The notes under the pieces are model-generated. The model did no database searches. It saw only the letters and a list, made by a program, of their open reading frames with translations, and was not told the origin of the DNA. Below, piece after piece: positions 46,306 through 55,105 of a DNA stretch of 64,000 nucleotides; the stretch's first letter is position 1, and the number at the start of each line of letters is the position of its first letter. This DNA comes from Rhodobacter aestuarii. Lineage in GTDB: Bacteria; Pseudomonadota; Alphaproteobacteria; Rhodobacterales; Rhodobacteraceae. The stretch is taken from assembly GCF_900156655.1 (NCBI RefSeq), contig NZ_FTOG01000006.1:62001-126000 (forward strand), in the 5' to 3' direction. Position numbers and translations under genes: made by a program.

Positions 46306-47705
46306 AGCGCGAACAGCGTCGAGAGCGCGCCGCAAATCGCCCGCCCGCCTTGACCAAAGCCGCCCTTTGCGCGGCCCGGTGCCGCGGTCGGTTGCCACGC
46401 ATAAATGTCAAAATGGGCGAAACGCTCGGTCTCGGTCACGAAGCGGCGCAGGAAAAGCGCGGCCGTGATGGACCCGGCCATACCGCCCGAAGGCGCGTTA
46501 TCCAGATCAGCCACGCCCGGCTCAATCATCCCCTCGTAAGGCACCCAGAACGGCATCCGCCAGAGCGGATCGGCATTCGCTTGGCTTGCCACAGCGAGCG
46601 CCTCGGCCAAGTCTTCATCATCGGTGTAGAACGGCGGCAGGTCCGGCCCCAAGGCCACCCGCGCCGCGCCCGTGAGCGTGGCCATGCAACAAATCAGATC
46701 AGGGGCTTCTTCATCCGCTGCGGCCAAAGCATCGGCCAAAACCAGCCGCCCCTCGGCATCGGTATTGTTGATCTCAACACTCAGCCCCTTGCGCGAGGTG
46801 AAAATGTCACTGGGGCGGAAGGCGTTGCCCGCAACCGCATTTTCCACCGCCGGGAGCAAAACACGCAAGCGCACCGGCAGCCCCAGCGCCATGATCATAT
46901 GCGCGGTGGCGAGCGTATTGGCCGCGCCGCCCATGTCTTTTTTCATCAGCCCCATGCTGGAGCCAGGCTTGAGGTTAAGCCCGCCCGTGTCAAAGCACAC
47001 CCCTTTGCCCACCAGCGCGACCTCCGGCCCCGCATCGCCCCAGCGCAAATCAATCAAGCGCGGCGCGCGGGGGCTGGCCTGCCCCACGGCATGAATGAGC
47101 GGATAACCCTGAGCTAAAAGCTCTTCCCCCACCACGGCGGTGACAGTGGCCCCATGCAAAGTGCCAAGCGCGCGGGCAGCCTCTTCAAGCTCGGCTGGCC
47201 CCAGATCATTGGCGGGAATGTTCACAAGGTCACGCGCTAAAGCCTCGGCCTCGGCCATCACCTCAAGGCGATGGGCGTCCAAGCCCTCCGGTGCCACAAG
47301 CCGCGCGCCGGGGGCTTTCGCCTCGGCGTAACGATCAAACCGATAGCCTTCAAACAGCCAGCCCAGTGCTTCGGTTGAAAGATCAAACTCCTCCAACTCC
47401 CCCGCAAGCTGCCACGCGCCTGCAGGAAGCTTAGCGGCAAAGCCTGCAAGCGTGAACCGGCTCCGGGCGCGTTTTTTGGCGCCGCCAATCCCCCCCAAAG
47501 CGCCCGCAAGTGCGCCGGTTTCATCCGCCAACAAACACAGGCTGCCCGCCGCGCCGGTAAAGCCCTGCGCGGTGGCAAATGCTTGCTGCGCAGCGCTCAG
47601 CCCCCCAGGGAGGGGAGCGCCTTGCGTCACGAGATACAAAGGAAGCGCTTCTGCCCCGCTGTCGGCAAAGCGCATTTCGGGGCGGAAACGGAACAGGTCG
47701 GTCAT
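46302..47705 (-). CDS. leucyl aminopeptidase family protein (M17)
   Basis: 467 residues. M17 metal and catalytic motifs: VGKGVCFDTGGLNLKPGSSM, MKKDMGGAANTLA and the signature NTDAEGRLVLADAL. It removes N-terminal residues from peptides in the cytoplasm. The start MTDLFRFRPEMRFAD at 47705. The downstream NlpC/P60 gene is coupled to it, suggesting a joint role in processing cell-wall or other peptides. Confidence 0.93.
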   Translation of the reverse strand: MTDLFRFRPEMRFADSGAEALPLYLVTQGAPLPGGLSAAQQAFATAQGFTGAAGSLCLLADETGALAGALGGIGGAKKRARSRFTLAGFAAKLPAGAWQLAGELEEFDLSTEALGWLFEGYRFDRYAEAKAPGARLVAPEGLDAHRLEVMAEAEALARDLVNIPANDLGPAELEEAARALGTLHGATVTAVVGEELLAQGYPLIHAVGQASPRAPRLIDLRWGDAGPEVALVGKGVCFDTGGLNLKPGSSMGLMKKDMGGAANTLATAHMIMALGLPVRLRVLLPAVENAVAGNAFRPSDIFTSRKGLSVEINNTDAEGRLVLADALAAADEEAPDLICCMATLTGAARVALGPDLPPFYTDDEDLAEALAVASQANADPLWRMPFWVPYEGMIEPGVADLDNAPSGGMAGSITAALFLRRFVTETERFAHFDIYAWQPTAAPGRAKGGFGQGGRAICGALSTLFAL

Positions 47706-47776
47706 TGAGGCAACTCCGGGCAATTTACCCCAAGCCTAGCGCGCCCAACACCGCCTGCAAGCCCCGAAGGATTGGA

Positions 47777-48157
47777 TCAGATACGCATATCCTGCAAATC
47801 CCACACAGCGGTGAGCGAGCGCTCCGCGATCCGCACCAAACGCGCCAAAACCGCCGCTTGCGAGATTTTGTCTTTACGCTCAACGCACAAAAGCAGATCT
47901 TCCGCCACGCGGGTCAGCATCACCATGCCCACTTGCCCGGCAAGCTTCGCCATTTCGCGCGCGGCCCGCTCAAGCAGTTCCGCCCGGCCTTCTTGCGCGG
48001 CCAATTGCGCCGCCACCAGATGCACGGCCAAGTCTTCCATCGCGGCGGCAATCAAGCGCTCGGCGCCCAATTCCCCCAATTCCGCATAAATCACCACAAG
48101 GCGGTCCGGATCGAGCCGCACCGGCTCGTCCATCCGCAGCTTTTCAATTGCGCTCAC
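47777..48157 (-). CDS. conserved alpha-helical protein, unknown
   Basis: 126 residues from GTG 48157 (VSAIEKLRMDEPVRLDPDRL) with GGAGG upstream; a longer ATG frame exists. It is almost entirely helical and resembles a conserved Rhodobacteraceae protein of unknown role (pattern LRLDPxRLxxxYxELGExGAExx, ending SLTxVWDLQDMxI). The helix bundle is reminiscent of a histidine phosphotransfer domain, but the required His is not in place. No function assigned. Confidence 0.7.
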   Translation of the reverse strand: MSAIEKLRMDEPVRLDPDRLVVIYAELGELGAERLIAAAMEDLAVHLVAAQLAAQEGRAELLERAAREMAKLAGQVGMVMLTRVAEDLLLCVERKDKISQAAVLARLVRIAERSLTAVWDLQDMRI

Positions 48158-48304
48158 CCCAGCCTCCGCTTTCGCACCTTGACCCCCACGGTCGCGGCCA
48201 GATTGACCTGCAAGCCTCAAGAAAAGGTTGAGAGGCGGCGAAAAAACCCTCGCATTTGTTAGGCTTGCACCCTATCTCAGCGAAAAGCAGCGATGGGGAT
48301 GATG

Positions 48305-48955
48305 ATGAAAGACCATGTGCGGCCCTTGCCCACCTATCTGATGAACCGCTATCAGGGCTGGCGCGCCACCACCTATGAGCAAAACCGCCCGTGGTATCGC
48401 CGCCTTGCAGATCAGGGCCAGCATCCCCGCGCGATGGTGATTTCGTGCTGTGACTCGCGGGTGCATGTCACCTCGATCTTTGGCGCGGATGAGGGCGAGT
48501 TCTTCATCCACCGCAATATCGCCAACCTCGTGCCGCCCTATAACCCCGATGGCGATCACCACGGCACCTCTGCGGCGATCGAATATGCGGTGACCACGCT
48601 CAAGGTCGCGCATGTGATTGTGCTGGGCCATTCGGGCTGCGGCGGGGTCGCCGGTTGCCATGCCCTTTGCACCGGCCAAGCGCCGCATCTGGAAGACAAG
48701 ACATCGTTCGTGGGCACTTGGTTGAACCTGCTGCGTCCGGGCTATGAGCGGGTGCAGCATGTCGCGGAAACCGAGCGCGTGACCGCGCTTGAACGTGAGG
48801 CCGTGGTGATCAGCCTTGAAAACCTGATCACGTTCCCCTTCGTGCGCGACGCCGTCGCGGCAGGTGACATGAGCCTGCACGGGCTTTGGAACGATATCGG
48901 CGAGGGGACGCTTTGGCAGTTCAACCCCGAAACCGAAATCTTCGAGATGCTGTGA
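48305..48955 (+). CDS. beta-carbonic anhydrase
   Basis: Interconverts CO2 and bicarbonate, 216 residues. Zinc ligands: Cys in ISCCDSRVH (about 46) with the catalytic Asp next to it, and His and Cys in LGHSGCGGVAGCH. The core FFIHRNIANLVPPYNPDGDH and HGTSAAIEYAV is typical of the plant-type beta class. ATG 48305 (MKDHVRPLPTYLM) is chosen because the family begins near the RPLPTYL motif; ATGs up to 12 bases earlier are possible. Confidence 0.93.
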   Translation: MKDHVRPLPTYLMNRYQGWRATTYEQNRPWYRRLADQGQHPRAMVISCCDSRVHVTSIFGADEGEFFIHRNIANLVPPYNPDGDHHGTSAAIEYAVTTLKVAHVIVLGHSGCGGVAGCHALCTGQAPHLEDKTSFVGTWLNLLRPGYERVQHVAETERVTALEREAVVISLENLITFPFVRDAVAAGDMSLHGLWNDIGEGTLWQFNPETEIFEML

Positions 48956-48991
48956 AAAAGGCTTAACGCGCTTTACCGCTTTTTAAGCTTA

Positions 48992-49456
48992 ATGGGCGAA
49001 TCTCGGTTCATGACCCAGAACCGACTCGTAACCCTCCGCTTGCCCACTGCCTTGATCGCCAAGATCGAGGCGGCTGCTCGGCTGCAAGAAGAAACGCCCG
49101 CCGAACTGATCCGCCGCGCGCTTTCCGACGCGCTGACGGAGGCCCCTTCGGTGGTCCCCAAAAGCGATATGGCGGTGATCTCCTCCGCCTTCGAAACCGC
49201 CGTTGGCTGGCTCGACCTTCAAGCGAAGCTGCGTAAGGCAGGCTTTGTGCTGCGGCTCGATGATGACCGGCTTGGCCTGCACGAATGGCCCTCGGATCAT
49301 TTCGTGCTTTGGATCGAGGAAATCGGCCATTCGCTGGCCGAGCTCATGCTGCAATTCCGCGCCCCCTTCCCCGGCGCACTCACCCGCAAAGCGGGGCTTG
49401 CGACAAACGGGATCAGCCGAACTGGCTCGGGGCGACGACCGGGGCGGGCTGCCTGA
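48992..49456 (+). CDS. ribbon-helix-helix N-terminal protein, unknown
   Basis: 154 residues. Residues 8-45 look like a ribbon-helix-helix DNA-binding unit: LVTLRLPTALIAKIEAAARL followed by QEETPAELIRRALSDALTE. The central region (AISSAFETAVGWLDLQAKLR, then RLDDDRLGLHEWPSDHFVLW) has no match that I recognise. The tail is basic (SRTGSGRRPGRAA). The start is unclear (ATG 48992 or 49010). It is followed on the same strand by a run of hairpins, which may be its 3' UTR. Confidence 0.6.
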   Translation: MGESRFMTQNRLVTLRLPTALIAKIEAAARLQEETPAELIRRALSDALTEAPSVVPKSDMAVISSAFETAVGWLDLQAKLRKAGFVLRLDDDRLGLHEWPSDHFVLWIEEIGHSLAELMLQFRAPFPGALTRKAGLATNGISRTGSGRRPGRAA

Positions 49457-49464
49457 AGGCTTTC

Positions 49465-49660
49465 CGCCACACCGCCAGAATGGCGGCGTCATGCGGCCCC
49501 TTGAACCTAGGGGCCAGGACCTGATCGCGCGCAGAACGCCCTCGATCAGGTGCCTTATTCAAGATGGCAGAGAGACTCTGCCATCTGACTTTTCGGTCCC
49601 GTAGACACAGGGACTTAGAGGCGCAGCACTCCTTTGGCGGCACGCTGCGCCGTGTTTTAT
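49465..49660 (+). ncRNA. candidate multi-hairpin small RNA or 3' UTR RNA
   Basis: The 291-base gap 49457-49747 between convergent genes is almost wholly hairpins. Stems: CCGCCA/TGGCGG (49472-49486), GGCCCC/GGGGCC (49495-49515), CCTGATCG/CGATCAGG (49520-49550), perfect 11-base AGATGGCAGAG/CTCTGCCATCT (49562-49586), GTCCC/GGGAC (49596-49614) and GGCGCAGC/GCTGCGCC (49620-49651), the last followed by GTGTTTTATC. T-tracts follow stems four and six on the plus strand only. No known family matches by eye. A further dyad CGGCCGT/ACGGCCG lies at 49694-49723. Confidence 0.4.
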
Positions 49661-49747
49661 CTTACAGAAATGGGCGGAAATATCCGTTTCCTGCGGCCGT
49701 CTTCTGTGTGAAATGAACGGCCGTAGACTACAGGCGCAGTTCCGCCT

Positions 49748-50161
49748 TCAGGCTTGTTCCATCGCCTGCGTCAGCACGGCCAGCATTTGTTGCGGCGTCA
49801 TCGCGCCATAGGTGCCCGACAGCGCTTGGTCATAAACCAGAACAGTGCCAAGCCCATATTTCGTCAGATCGACGTGAATCTGGCACCGCATCGAAAGCTT
49901 GCGATGCGCCTGATCGAGCGACCAGTCCGTGATCTCAACGCGAATATCGGGGCCTTGATGCACGATTTTGTTCTGGTTGCCCGTCACTTGAAACGGACCA
50001 CTGGCCTGATGGCCACTGACGAGGCCACTCCATTTTGCATTGAACGCAAGGCCGAACGTGTTCGGTGACATTTCAATGAGCGTGAGCGTGATTTCGCTCT
50101 TCTCGACCCCGAACAACCCATACGTGCGTTTGTCGGTTTGTGTATCGATTACGTGGTTCAT
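49748..50161 (-). CDS. hypothetical protein, unknown function
   Basis: 137 residues from MNHVIDTQTDKRTYGLFGVE. It seems soluble and beta-rich, with alternating hydrophobic strands (KSEITLTLIEMSPNTFGLAF, IRVEITDWSLDQAHRKLSMR) and a C-terminal amphipathic stretch MTPQQMLAVLTQAMEQA. No domain is recognised. It is downstream of the DUF4139 gene by 154 bases on the same strand, and may be co-transcribed. Confidence 0.6.
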   Translation of the reverse strand: MNHVIDTQTDKRTYGLFGVEKSEITLTLIEMSPNTFGLAFNAKWSGLVSGHQASGPFQVTGNQNKIVHQGPDIRVEITDWSLDQAHRKLSMRCQIHVDLTKYGLGTVLVYDQALSGTYGAMTPQQMLAVLTQAMEQA

Positions 50162-50315
50162 AGGCTGAGCCTCCCTAGCCCCGCTAAAGGACCTACCCGC
50201 CGGGGCGATACGAGCCTTTTCAGCCGAAGGCGGATCCGACCCGATCCGCCTTCGGCCTAAGGCAAACGTAGCGCGTTCCACCGATTCGCTCAACTTAGAG
50301 TTGTTTTACTTCAAC

Positions 50316-51917
50316 TCAGCGCAGCATTTGATCTGCGGGCCAGCGCATCGTTGTTTGCAGCGTGATGTTTTGCACCGCGCCGGGCGCCAGATCGAAGTCC
50401 CACGCCAAAAGACCCCGCTTATCGTCCCAATTCGCCGTGGTTTCAGGCGGTGTGGCGGTATGGGTAATCTGAAGATCTTCCTGTTCTGAATAGGGCACAC
50501 GGTCGATCAGGCGCACGGCCCAAGCCTTGTCGGTCAGGTTTTCGGCGGCAATTTCAACCCGCTCGCTGCGCTCATTCGTTTTCGAAATCAGCCCGCGGTC
50601 GCCCTCATTCGCGCTTGGGATCACCCGCTTGAGCTTGAGCCCGTCAATCGCGCCAAAGCCAAGCCGCAGCTTATCGCCCGCTGCGGTGAAGGGCATTTCG
50701 GCGGTGCCCACAACCGCGCCATCAAGCCAAAGCACCGCCTCGCCGGGCAAGATGGGTTCGGCCCCGTTCACACCTTCGGCCACACGAAAGGCGGTATCGT
50801 CGCGTAGCGGCACCGCCTCGGCCAGCACCTCAACCGGGCGTTCCAACTGGTCAAGCTTGAGCCGCAAATCCTCCACCCCGTCGCGGATATCGACCGCGCC
50901 AGCATAGCTATAGGTGACCGTTTCGCCCTGCATTTCCATTTGCATCGTATCAGCAACGGGCGCAGGCGCAGCTTCGATCATCGGCATTTCTTCATAGTCA
51001 GCCAGTTTCCCCATCGCTTGGCGCGACATCGCGGGCGGCTCAGACGGGCCAATGCGGCGCCGATCCGGCCAAAGCTCCGAAGGTTGAGATTGCTCCGAGG
51101 GGCGCGCGGTCGAAAGCGTCAGGGTCACCCCGGTCCAATCCTCGCCCGAGGCTTGATGCACCGAGACATAGCGATCAAAGACCAATTTGCCTGCCGCGCT
51201 CTCAAGCCGGATGTCATAGCTTGGCATCCAACCCGCCGCATCGACATAGGTCGTGATCGTCACCTGCCCTGCCCCGGCAACGCTCATCAGCAGCGCATCA
51301 CTTTGCGTGGCTGGGTTTTGCAGCGCGTTGAGCGCTTGTTTCGCCTTTTGCACCGCTTCGCGCGCGGGCTTCAGCCCCGCTTCAGCCCGGCGCACCTCTG
51401 CCTCGGCAGCCACGCGGGCCTCTTCTGCGGCTTGCACCCCGGTAGCCACCGCTTGGGCAAGTTCGACCACCTGCGCGGGCGGCGTATTGGCGGTATCGAG
51501 ACCCTTGAGGAAAGCGGCCTGCGCCTCTGCAGCAGCGACCTTGGCTTTCATAGCGGCAATCGCATCTTCTTGCGTGGCCAGTGCCTCGCGCGCAGCATCG
51601 AATGCTTCGCGCGCCGCTTCCAATTCGGGAGACGTGACATCTTCGGCAACGGGCTGGCGTTCATCGATCAATGTCACCGCGCCCACAGTCACCCCGGTGC
51701 CAGCCACGCGCAGCGCCTCGGGCAACGTGTGATCGGGCAAATTGGGCACCAGAACCTCACGCGCGCCTTCGGGCACGGTGAGCGTCCGCGTCACTTGGGC
51801 TCCCCATGGGAACAGGGTCACCGCCTCCAGCGTCGCGGGAATTTCGGTCGGCGCTGCAAAAAGCGCGCTTGGCGCGGCGGCCAGCATCAATGCAGAAATC
51901 AAAGATAGTTTGGGCAT
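50316..51917 (-). CDS. DUF4139/MuiA-type protein
   Basis: 533 residues. Signal peptide MPKLSLISALMLAAAPSALFA. N-terminal DUF4140-like segment (TLEAVTLFPWGAQVTRTLTV), then a coiled-coil region about 90-200 rich in Ala/Glu (LEAAREAFDAAREALATQED), then the C-terminal DUF4139 beta domain (about 220-533) with YVDAAGWMPSYDIRL and the terminal NWDDKRGLLAWDFDLAPG. Such proteins were named mucoidy inhibitors in one Serratia-type assay; the molecular role is unknown. Periplasmic. Confidence 0.85.
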   Translation of the reverse strand: MPKLSLISALMLAAAPSALFAAPTEIPATLEAVTLFPWGAQVTRTLTVPEGAREVLVPNLPDHTLPEALRVAGTGVTVGAVTLIDERQPVAEDVTSPELEAAREAFDAAREALATQEDAIAAMKAKVAAAEAQAAFLKGLDTANTPPAQVVELAQAVATGVQAAEEARVAAEAEVRRAEAGLKPAREAVQKAKQALNALQNPATQSDALLMSVAGAGQVTITTYVDAAGWMPSYDIRLESAAGKLVFDRYVSVHQASGEDWTGVTLTLSTARPSEQSQPSELWPDRRRIGPSEPPAMSRQAMGKLADYEEMPMIEAAPAPVADTMQMEMQGETVTYSYAGAVDIRDGVEDLRLKLDQLERPVEVLAEAVPLRDDTAFRVAEGVNGAEPILPGEAVLWLDGAVVGTAEMPFTAAGDKLRLGFGAIDGLKLKRVIPSANEGDRGLISKTNERSERVEIAAENLTDKAWAVRLIDRVPYSEQEDLQITHTATPPETTANWDDKRGLLAWDFDLAPGAVQNITLQTTMRWPADQMLR

Positions 51918-51963
51918 GGTCTCCTCCCTATGCTCACGCGCATAGGGTCTGCCCAGCCCGGTC

Positions 51964-51996
51964 TAAAAGCAAGAGGGCGCCCCAATGGACGCCCTC
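51964..51996 (-). terminator. intrinsic terminator of asd
   Basis: GAGGGCG (51973-51979) pairs with CGCCCTC (51990-51996); the minus strand then reads TTGCTTTTAGAC. The opposite strand has ACGTTTTTC, so it may act both ways. Confidence 0.7.
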
Positions 51997-52030
51997 ACGT
52001 TTTTCTTAGCCAGCCGTGATCAACGACGGC

Positions 52031-53053
52031 TTAGCCTTTTTTCAGGCAGCGCTGGCCCAGCACTTCGGCGATTTGCACCGCGTTCAGCGCCGCGCCTTTG
52101 CGCAGGTTGTCCGACACGCACCACAGGTTCAGACCATTTTCAATGGTGCTGTCTTGGCGGATGCGCGAGATATAGGTCGCATATTCACCGACACATTCGA
52201 TCGGCGTGATATAGCCACCCGCTTCGCGCTTATCGACCACCATGACACCCGGCGCCTCACGCAGGATCTCGGTCGCTTCTTCCCAGTCAAGGAATTCTTC
52301 GAACTCGATATTGACCGCTTCGGAGTGGCCCACAAACACCGGCACGCGCACGCAGGTCGCGGTGACTTTGATCGACGGATCGACGATCTTTTTCGTCTCG
52401 GCGACCATCTTCCACTCTTCCTTGGTTTCACCGGAATCGAGGAACACGTCGATATGCGGGATCACGTTGAACGCGATCTGTTTCGGGTAGACCTTCGGCG
52501 CAACTTCTTGGCCGGGGACATAAAGGCCCTTGGTCTGATCCCAAAGCTCGTCAATCGCGTCTTTGCCGGTGCCCGAAACCGATTGATAGGTCGAGACGAC
52601 AACGCGTTTGATTTTCGCGCGGTCATGCAGCGGTTTGAGCGCCACAACCATTTGCGCGGTCGAGCAGTTCGGGTTCGCGATGATATTTTTGTTGGTGTAG
52701 CGCACGATATCATCGGCGTTCACTTCCGGCACGATCAGCGGAATATCCGGGTCGTAGCGGTAAAGCGACGAGTTATCGATCACCACGCAGCCTTGCGAGG
52801 CGGCTTTCGGCGCATAGACTTTCGTCGCGTCCGAGCCAATCGCAAAGAGCGCGATGTCCCAGCCGGTGAAGTCGAATTGCTCGAGGTCTTGGGTCTTCAA
52901 AGTTCGGTCGCCGAAGCTGACTTCCGTGCCCAGCGACTTGCGCGACGCCAGCGCCGCGATTTCATCAACCGGAAACTCGCGCTCGGCGAGAATGTTCAGC
53001 ATTTCCTTGCCAACGTTGCCCGTGGCACCGACGACGACGACCTTATAGCCCAT
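52031..53053 (-). CDS. asd: aspartate-semialdehyde dehydrogenase
   Basis: Reduces aspartyl phosphate to the semialdehyde for lysine, methionine, threonine and diaminopimelate. 340 residues. NADP fold VVVGATGNVGKEMLNILAER, catalytic Cys in ANPNCSTAQMVVALKPLHD (about 134), and the late His region CVRVPVFVGHSEAVNIEFEE. It stands alone and ends in a terminator. Confidence 0.97.
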   Translation of the reverse strand: MGYKVVVVGATGNVGKEMLNILAEREFPVDEIAALASRKSLGTEVSFGDRTLKTQDLEQFDFTGWDIALFAIGSDATKVYAPKAASQGCVVIDNSSLYRYDPDIPLIVPEVNADDIVRYTNKNIIANPNCSTAQMVVALKPLHDRAKIKRVVVSTYQSVSGTGKDAIDELWDQTKGLYVPGQEVAPKVYPKQIAFNVIPHIDVFLDSGETKEEWKMVAETKKIVDPSIKVTATCVRVPVFVGHSEAVNIEFEEFLDWEEATEILREAPGVMVVDKREAGGYITPIECVGEYATYISRIRQDSTIENGLNLWCVSDNLRKGAALNAVQIAEVLGQRCLKKG

Positions 53054-53164
53054 CTAGGCCTCCTTCTCGAAAGAACGGTGCCACGTAGCTGAAACCGCCC
53101 GCTTTGGAAAGGGATTCGCGGCAATTTCGCGCGAGTGATGCCCAAAACGCGCGGTCTTGGGCGC

Positions 53165-54346
53165 TTAATCAGGATGCGGACGGGAAAACAGATAAACCGC
53201 GAGCCCCAGGACCACCGGCAGCAGGAAAAAGCCGAACAACGCCCTATAGGCGGTGACCGGATCGCCCCCCTCAGAGGCCAGCGCAAAGACCGGACGCGAG
53301 AGAAAGAGCCCGATCCCGGCGCCAGAGATGGACACAAGGTTGAGCGCGGTCACGCCACGCCCCACCAGATGCGGCGGCAAAAAGGCCCGGCCATGCGCCA
53401 TCAGCACCGGGAAAGAGGCGCCGAAAAAGCCCACCGCAGCAAGCAAGAGCGTCGCCTGCGTCAACCCCGCGTCCGGCGCGAAGGCGAGCCAGCCAAGCGC
53501 CAAAGCCAACAGCCCGTTGCCCAAGATGGCGACCCTTTTATGCGTCCCCAAAAGCTTATCCGCCGGACCATAGGCGAAGTTGCCAAGCACCATCGCCACG
53601 CCCATCGCCAAGGTGACCGAGCCAATCAGCGCCGCATCGGCCCCATGCAGATCAGACAGCCACGGCCCCGCCCAAAGGCCGCGAATGGCGGCAGCGGCGG
53701 AATAATTGGCAAAGATCAGCGGCAAAATCAGCCAAAAGCCGGGCAAGCGGAAAATATCAATCACCGAGCCTTTGCGCCCCGGTTGCGCCTCGATCCGTTC
53801 CGGGTCGCGGGTGAAGGTGAAGATCGCGGCGGCGACCAAAAGCGTGATGAGGGTCAGCGCCCAAAGCGTGGCCCGCCAGCCAAAAGCGTCCAAAGCCGCC
53901 GCTAAGGGGGCCGCGCCCGCAAGGTTTCCAAGCGAGCCCACGCCGATCACGCCAGCCGCCAAAGTGCCAAAGAGCGCGGGTGAGAAAGAGCGAGCGAAGA
54001 TGTAGTAAGAGCCCATCAAAACCGGCGCGCAGCCAATGCCAATCAGCACCATTGCGAAGTGAATGCCCATCGGCCCATTGGCCAGCGCAAAGGCCGCAGC
54101 GCCCCCGCCGCCGCCCAAGGCGAGCAAAACCCCCACCGTGCGGCGCGGGCCAATCCTATCGAGTGCCTCGCCCACCGGGATTTGCATGACCGCAAAGGCC
54201 AGATACCAAAGCCCCAAAGAGATCGCGAGATCTTCGGCGGTTGCGCCCAATTCCTCTTTCAAGACCGGCGTCAGCACCGCCAGACAAGCGCGGTAAAACT
54301 GGCTTAGCACATAGCCCGCCACCAAGAATGCAATCGACAGGCGCAT
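53165..54346 (-). CDS. MFS transporter
   Basis: 393 residues with 12 predicted spans. The inner-membrane start is MRLSIAFLVAGYVLSQFYRA behind GGGGGG. The loop between spans 2 and 3 shows VGEALDRIGPRRTVG, an MFS A-motif-like DRxGxR. Substrate unknown; the group includes nitrate/nitrite and multidrug carriers, and no neighbour helps. Confidence 0.85.
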   Translation of the reverse strand: MRLSIAFLVAGYVLSQFYRACLAVLTPVLKEELGATAEDLAISLGLWYLAFAVMQIPVGEALDRIGPRRTVGVLLALGGGGGAAAFALANGPMGIHFAMVLIGIGCAPVLMGSYYIFARSFSPALFGTLAAGVIGVGSLGNLAGAAPLAAALDAFGWRATLWALTLITLLVAAAIFTFTRDPERIEAQPGRKGSVIDIFRLPGFWLILPLIFANYSAAAAIRGLWAGPWLSDLHGADAALIGSVTLAMGVAMVLGNFAYGPADKLLGTHKRVAILGNGLLALALGWLAFAPDAGLTQATLLLAAVGFFGASFPVLMAHGRAFLPPHLVGRGVTALNLVSISGAGIGLFLSRPVFALASEGGDPVTAYRALFGFFLLPVVLGLAVYLFSRPHPD

Positions 54347-54425
54347 GATCCCCCCAAGCCCTTCACAATCGCGCCAAGCTGCCGTGAGGCGCGCGCGCTG
54401 ACAAGAGGGCAAGTGTATGGGGCAC

Positions 54426-54457
54426 AAACGAAAGGGGCGGCCCGAAGGCCGCCCCAG
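54426..54457 (-). terminator. intrinsic terminator of hsp20
   Basis: GGGGCGGC (54434-54441) pairs with GCCGCCCC (54448-54455); the minus strand continues TTTCGTTTG. It lies 20-50 bases past the hsp20 stop. Confidence 0.75.
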
Positions 54458-54475
54458 TCGCGGAGGTTGCTCCCG

Positions 54476-54958
54476 TTACGCGTCAAGCGTTTCGGGGGCC
54501 TGAAGGGTGTCTACGGTTTTGGTGCGGATCGCGGCGGGGCCCGCAATTTCAATCCGGCGCGGTTTCAGCGCTTCGGGCACTTCGCGCACCAGGTCGATGT
54601 TGAGCATGCCATCGGTATGGCTTGCGCCGGTCACCTTCATGTGATCGGCGAGCGCAAAGCGGCGCTCAAACGCACGGGTGGCAATGCCGCGATGCAGGTA
54701 GGTCCGGCCATCCTCATCCTCGGCTTTGCGACCGGTGACGATCAGTGCGCCTTCGCGCAGTTCAACGCTCAGCTCATCCGAGCCGAAGCCCGCCACAGCG
54801 ATCGAGATGCGGTAGGCATTGTCGTCCGTTTTTTCAATGTTGTAAGGGGGATAGCTCGGCTGCGCCATATCGGCGGCCAAAACCCGGTCCATCATATCGG
54901 CAACGCGGTCGAAGCCGATGGTGGCGCGATAAAGGGGCGAAAAGTCGAAAGCACGCAT
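54476..54958 (-). CDS. Hsp20 small heat-shock protein
   Basis: Second alpha-crystallin chaperone in the window, 160 residues from MRAFDFSPLYRATIGFDRVA; GAGAGG lies nine bases upstream of ATG 54958, while ATG 54967 lacks this spacing. Crystallin domain about 35-120 with YPPYNIEKTDDNAYRISIAV, GRKAEDEDGRTYLHRGIATR and GASHTDGMLNIDLVREVP. The tail is longer than that of IbpA at 27.4 kb, with PRRIEIAG. It has its own RpoH-like promoter and terminator. Confidence 0.94.
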   Translation of the reverse strand: MRAFDFSPLYRATIGFDRVADMMDRVLAADMAQPSYPPYNIEKTDDNAYRISIAVAGFGSDELSVELREGALIVTGRKAEDEDGRTYLHRGIATRAFERRFALADHMKVTGASHTDGMLNIDLVREVPEALKPRRIEIAGPAAIRTKTVDTLQAPETLDA

Positions 54959-55060
54959 GTTGGTCATCCTCTCTTGAGCGATGTCTGTTTAGCTTTGATG
55001 TGCCCGCCCCAAACGGGGCCGGGCGGGTTTGCCGGGGCCCGTCATGGCACCCCGATGCAC

Positions 55061-55092
55061 TAGATTTGGGAGAGGGAAATCCGGGTTTCAAG
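55061..55092 (-). promoter_or_regulatory. RpoH-like heat-shock promoter of hsp20
   Basis: On the minus strand a perfect CTTGAAA (55092-55086) is followed after 15-16 bases by CCCAAATCTA (55070-55061), close to the sigma-32 CCCCATnTA. Predicted start about 55053, about 95 bases before the hsp20 ATG. Confidence 0.6.
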
Positions 55093-55105
55093 ACCCCGAA
55101 ATGCG

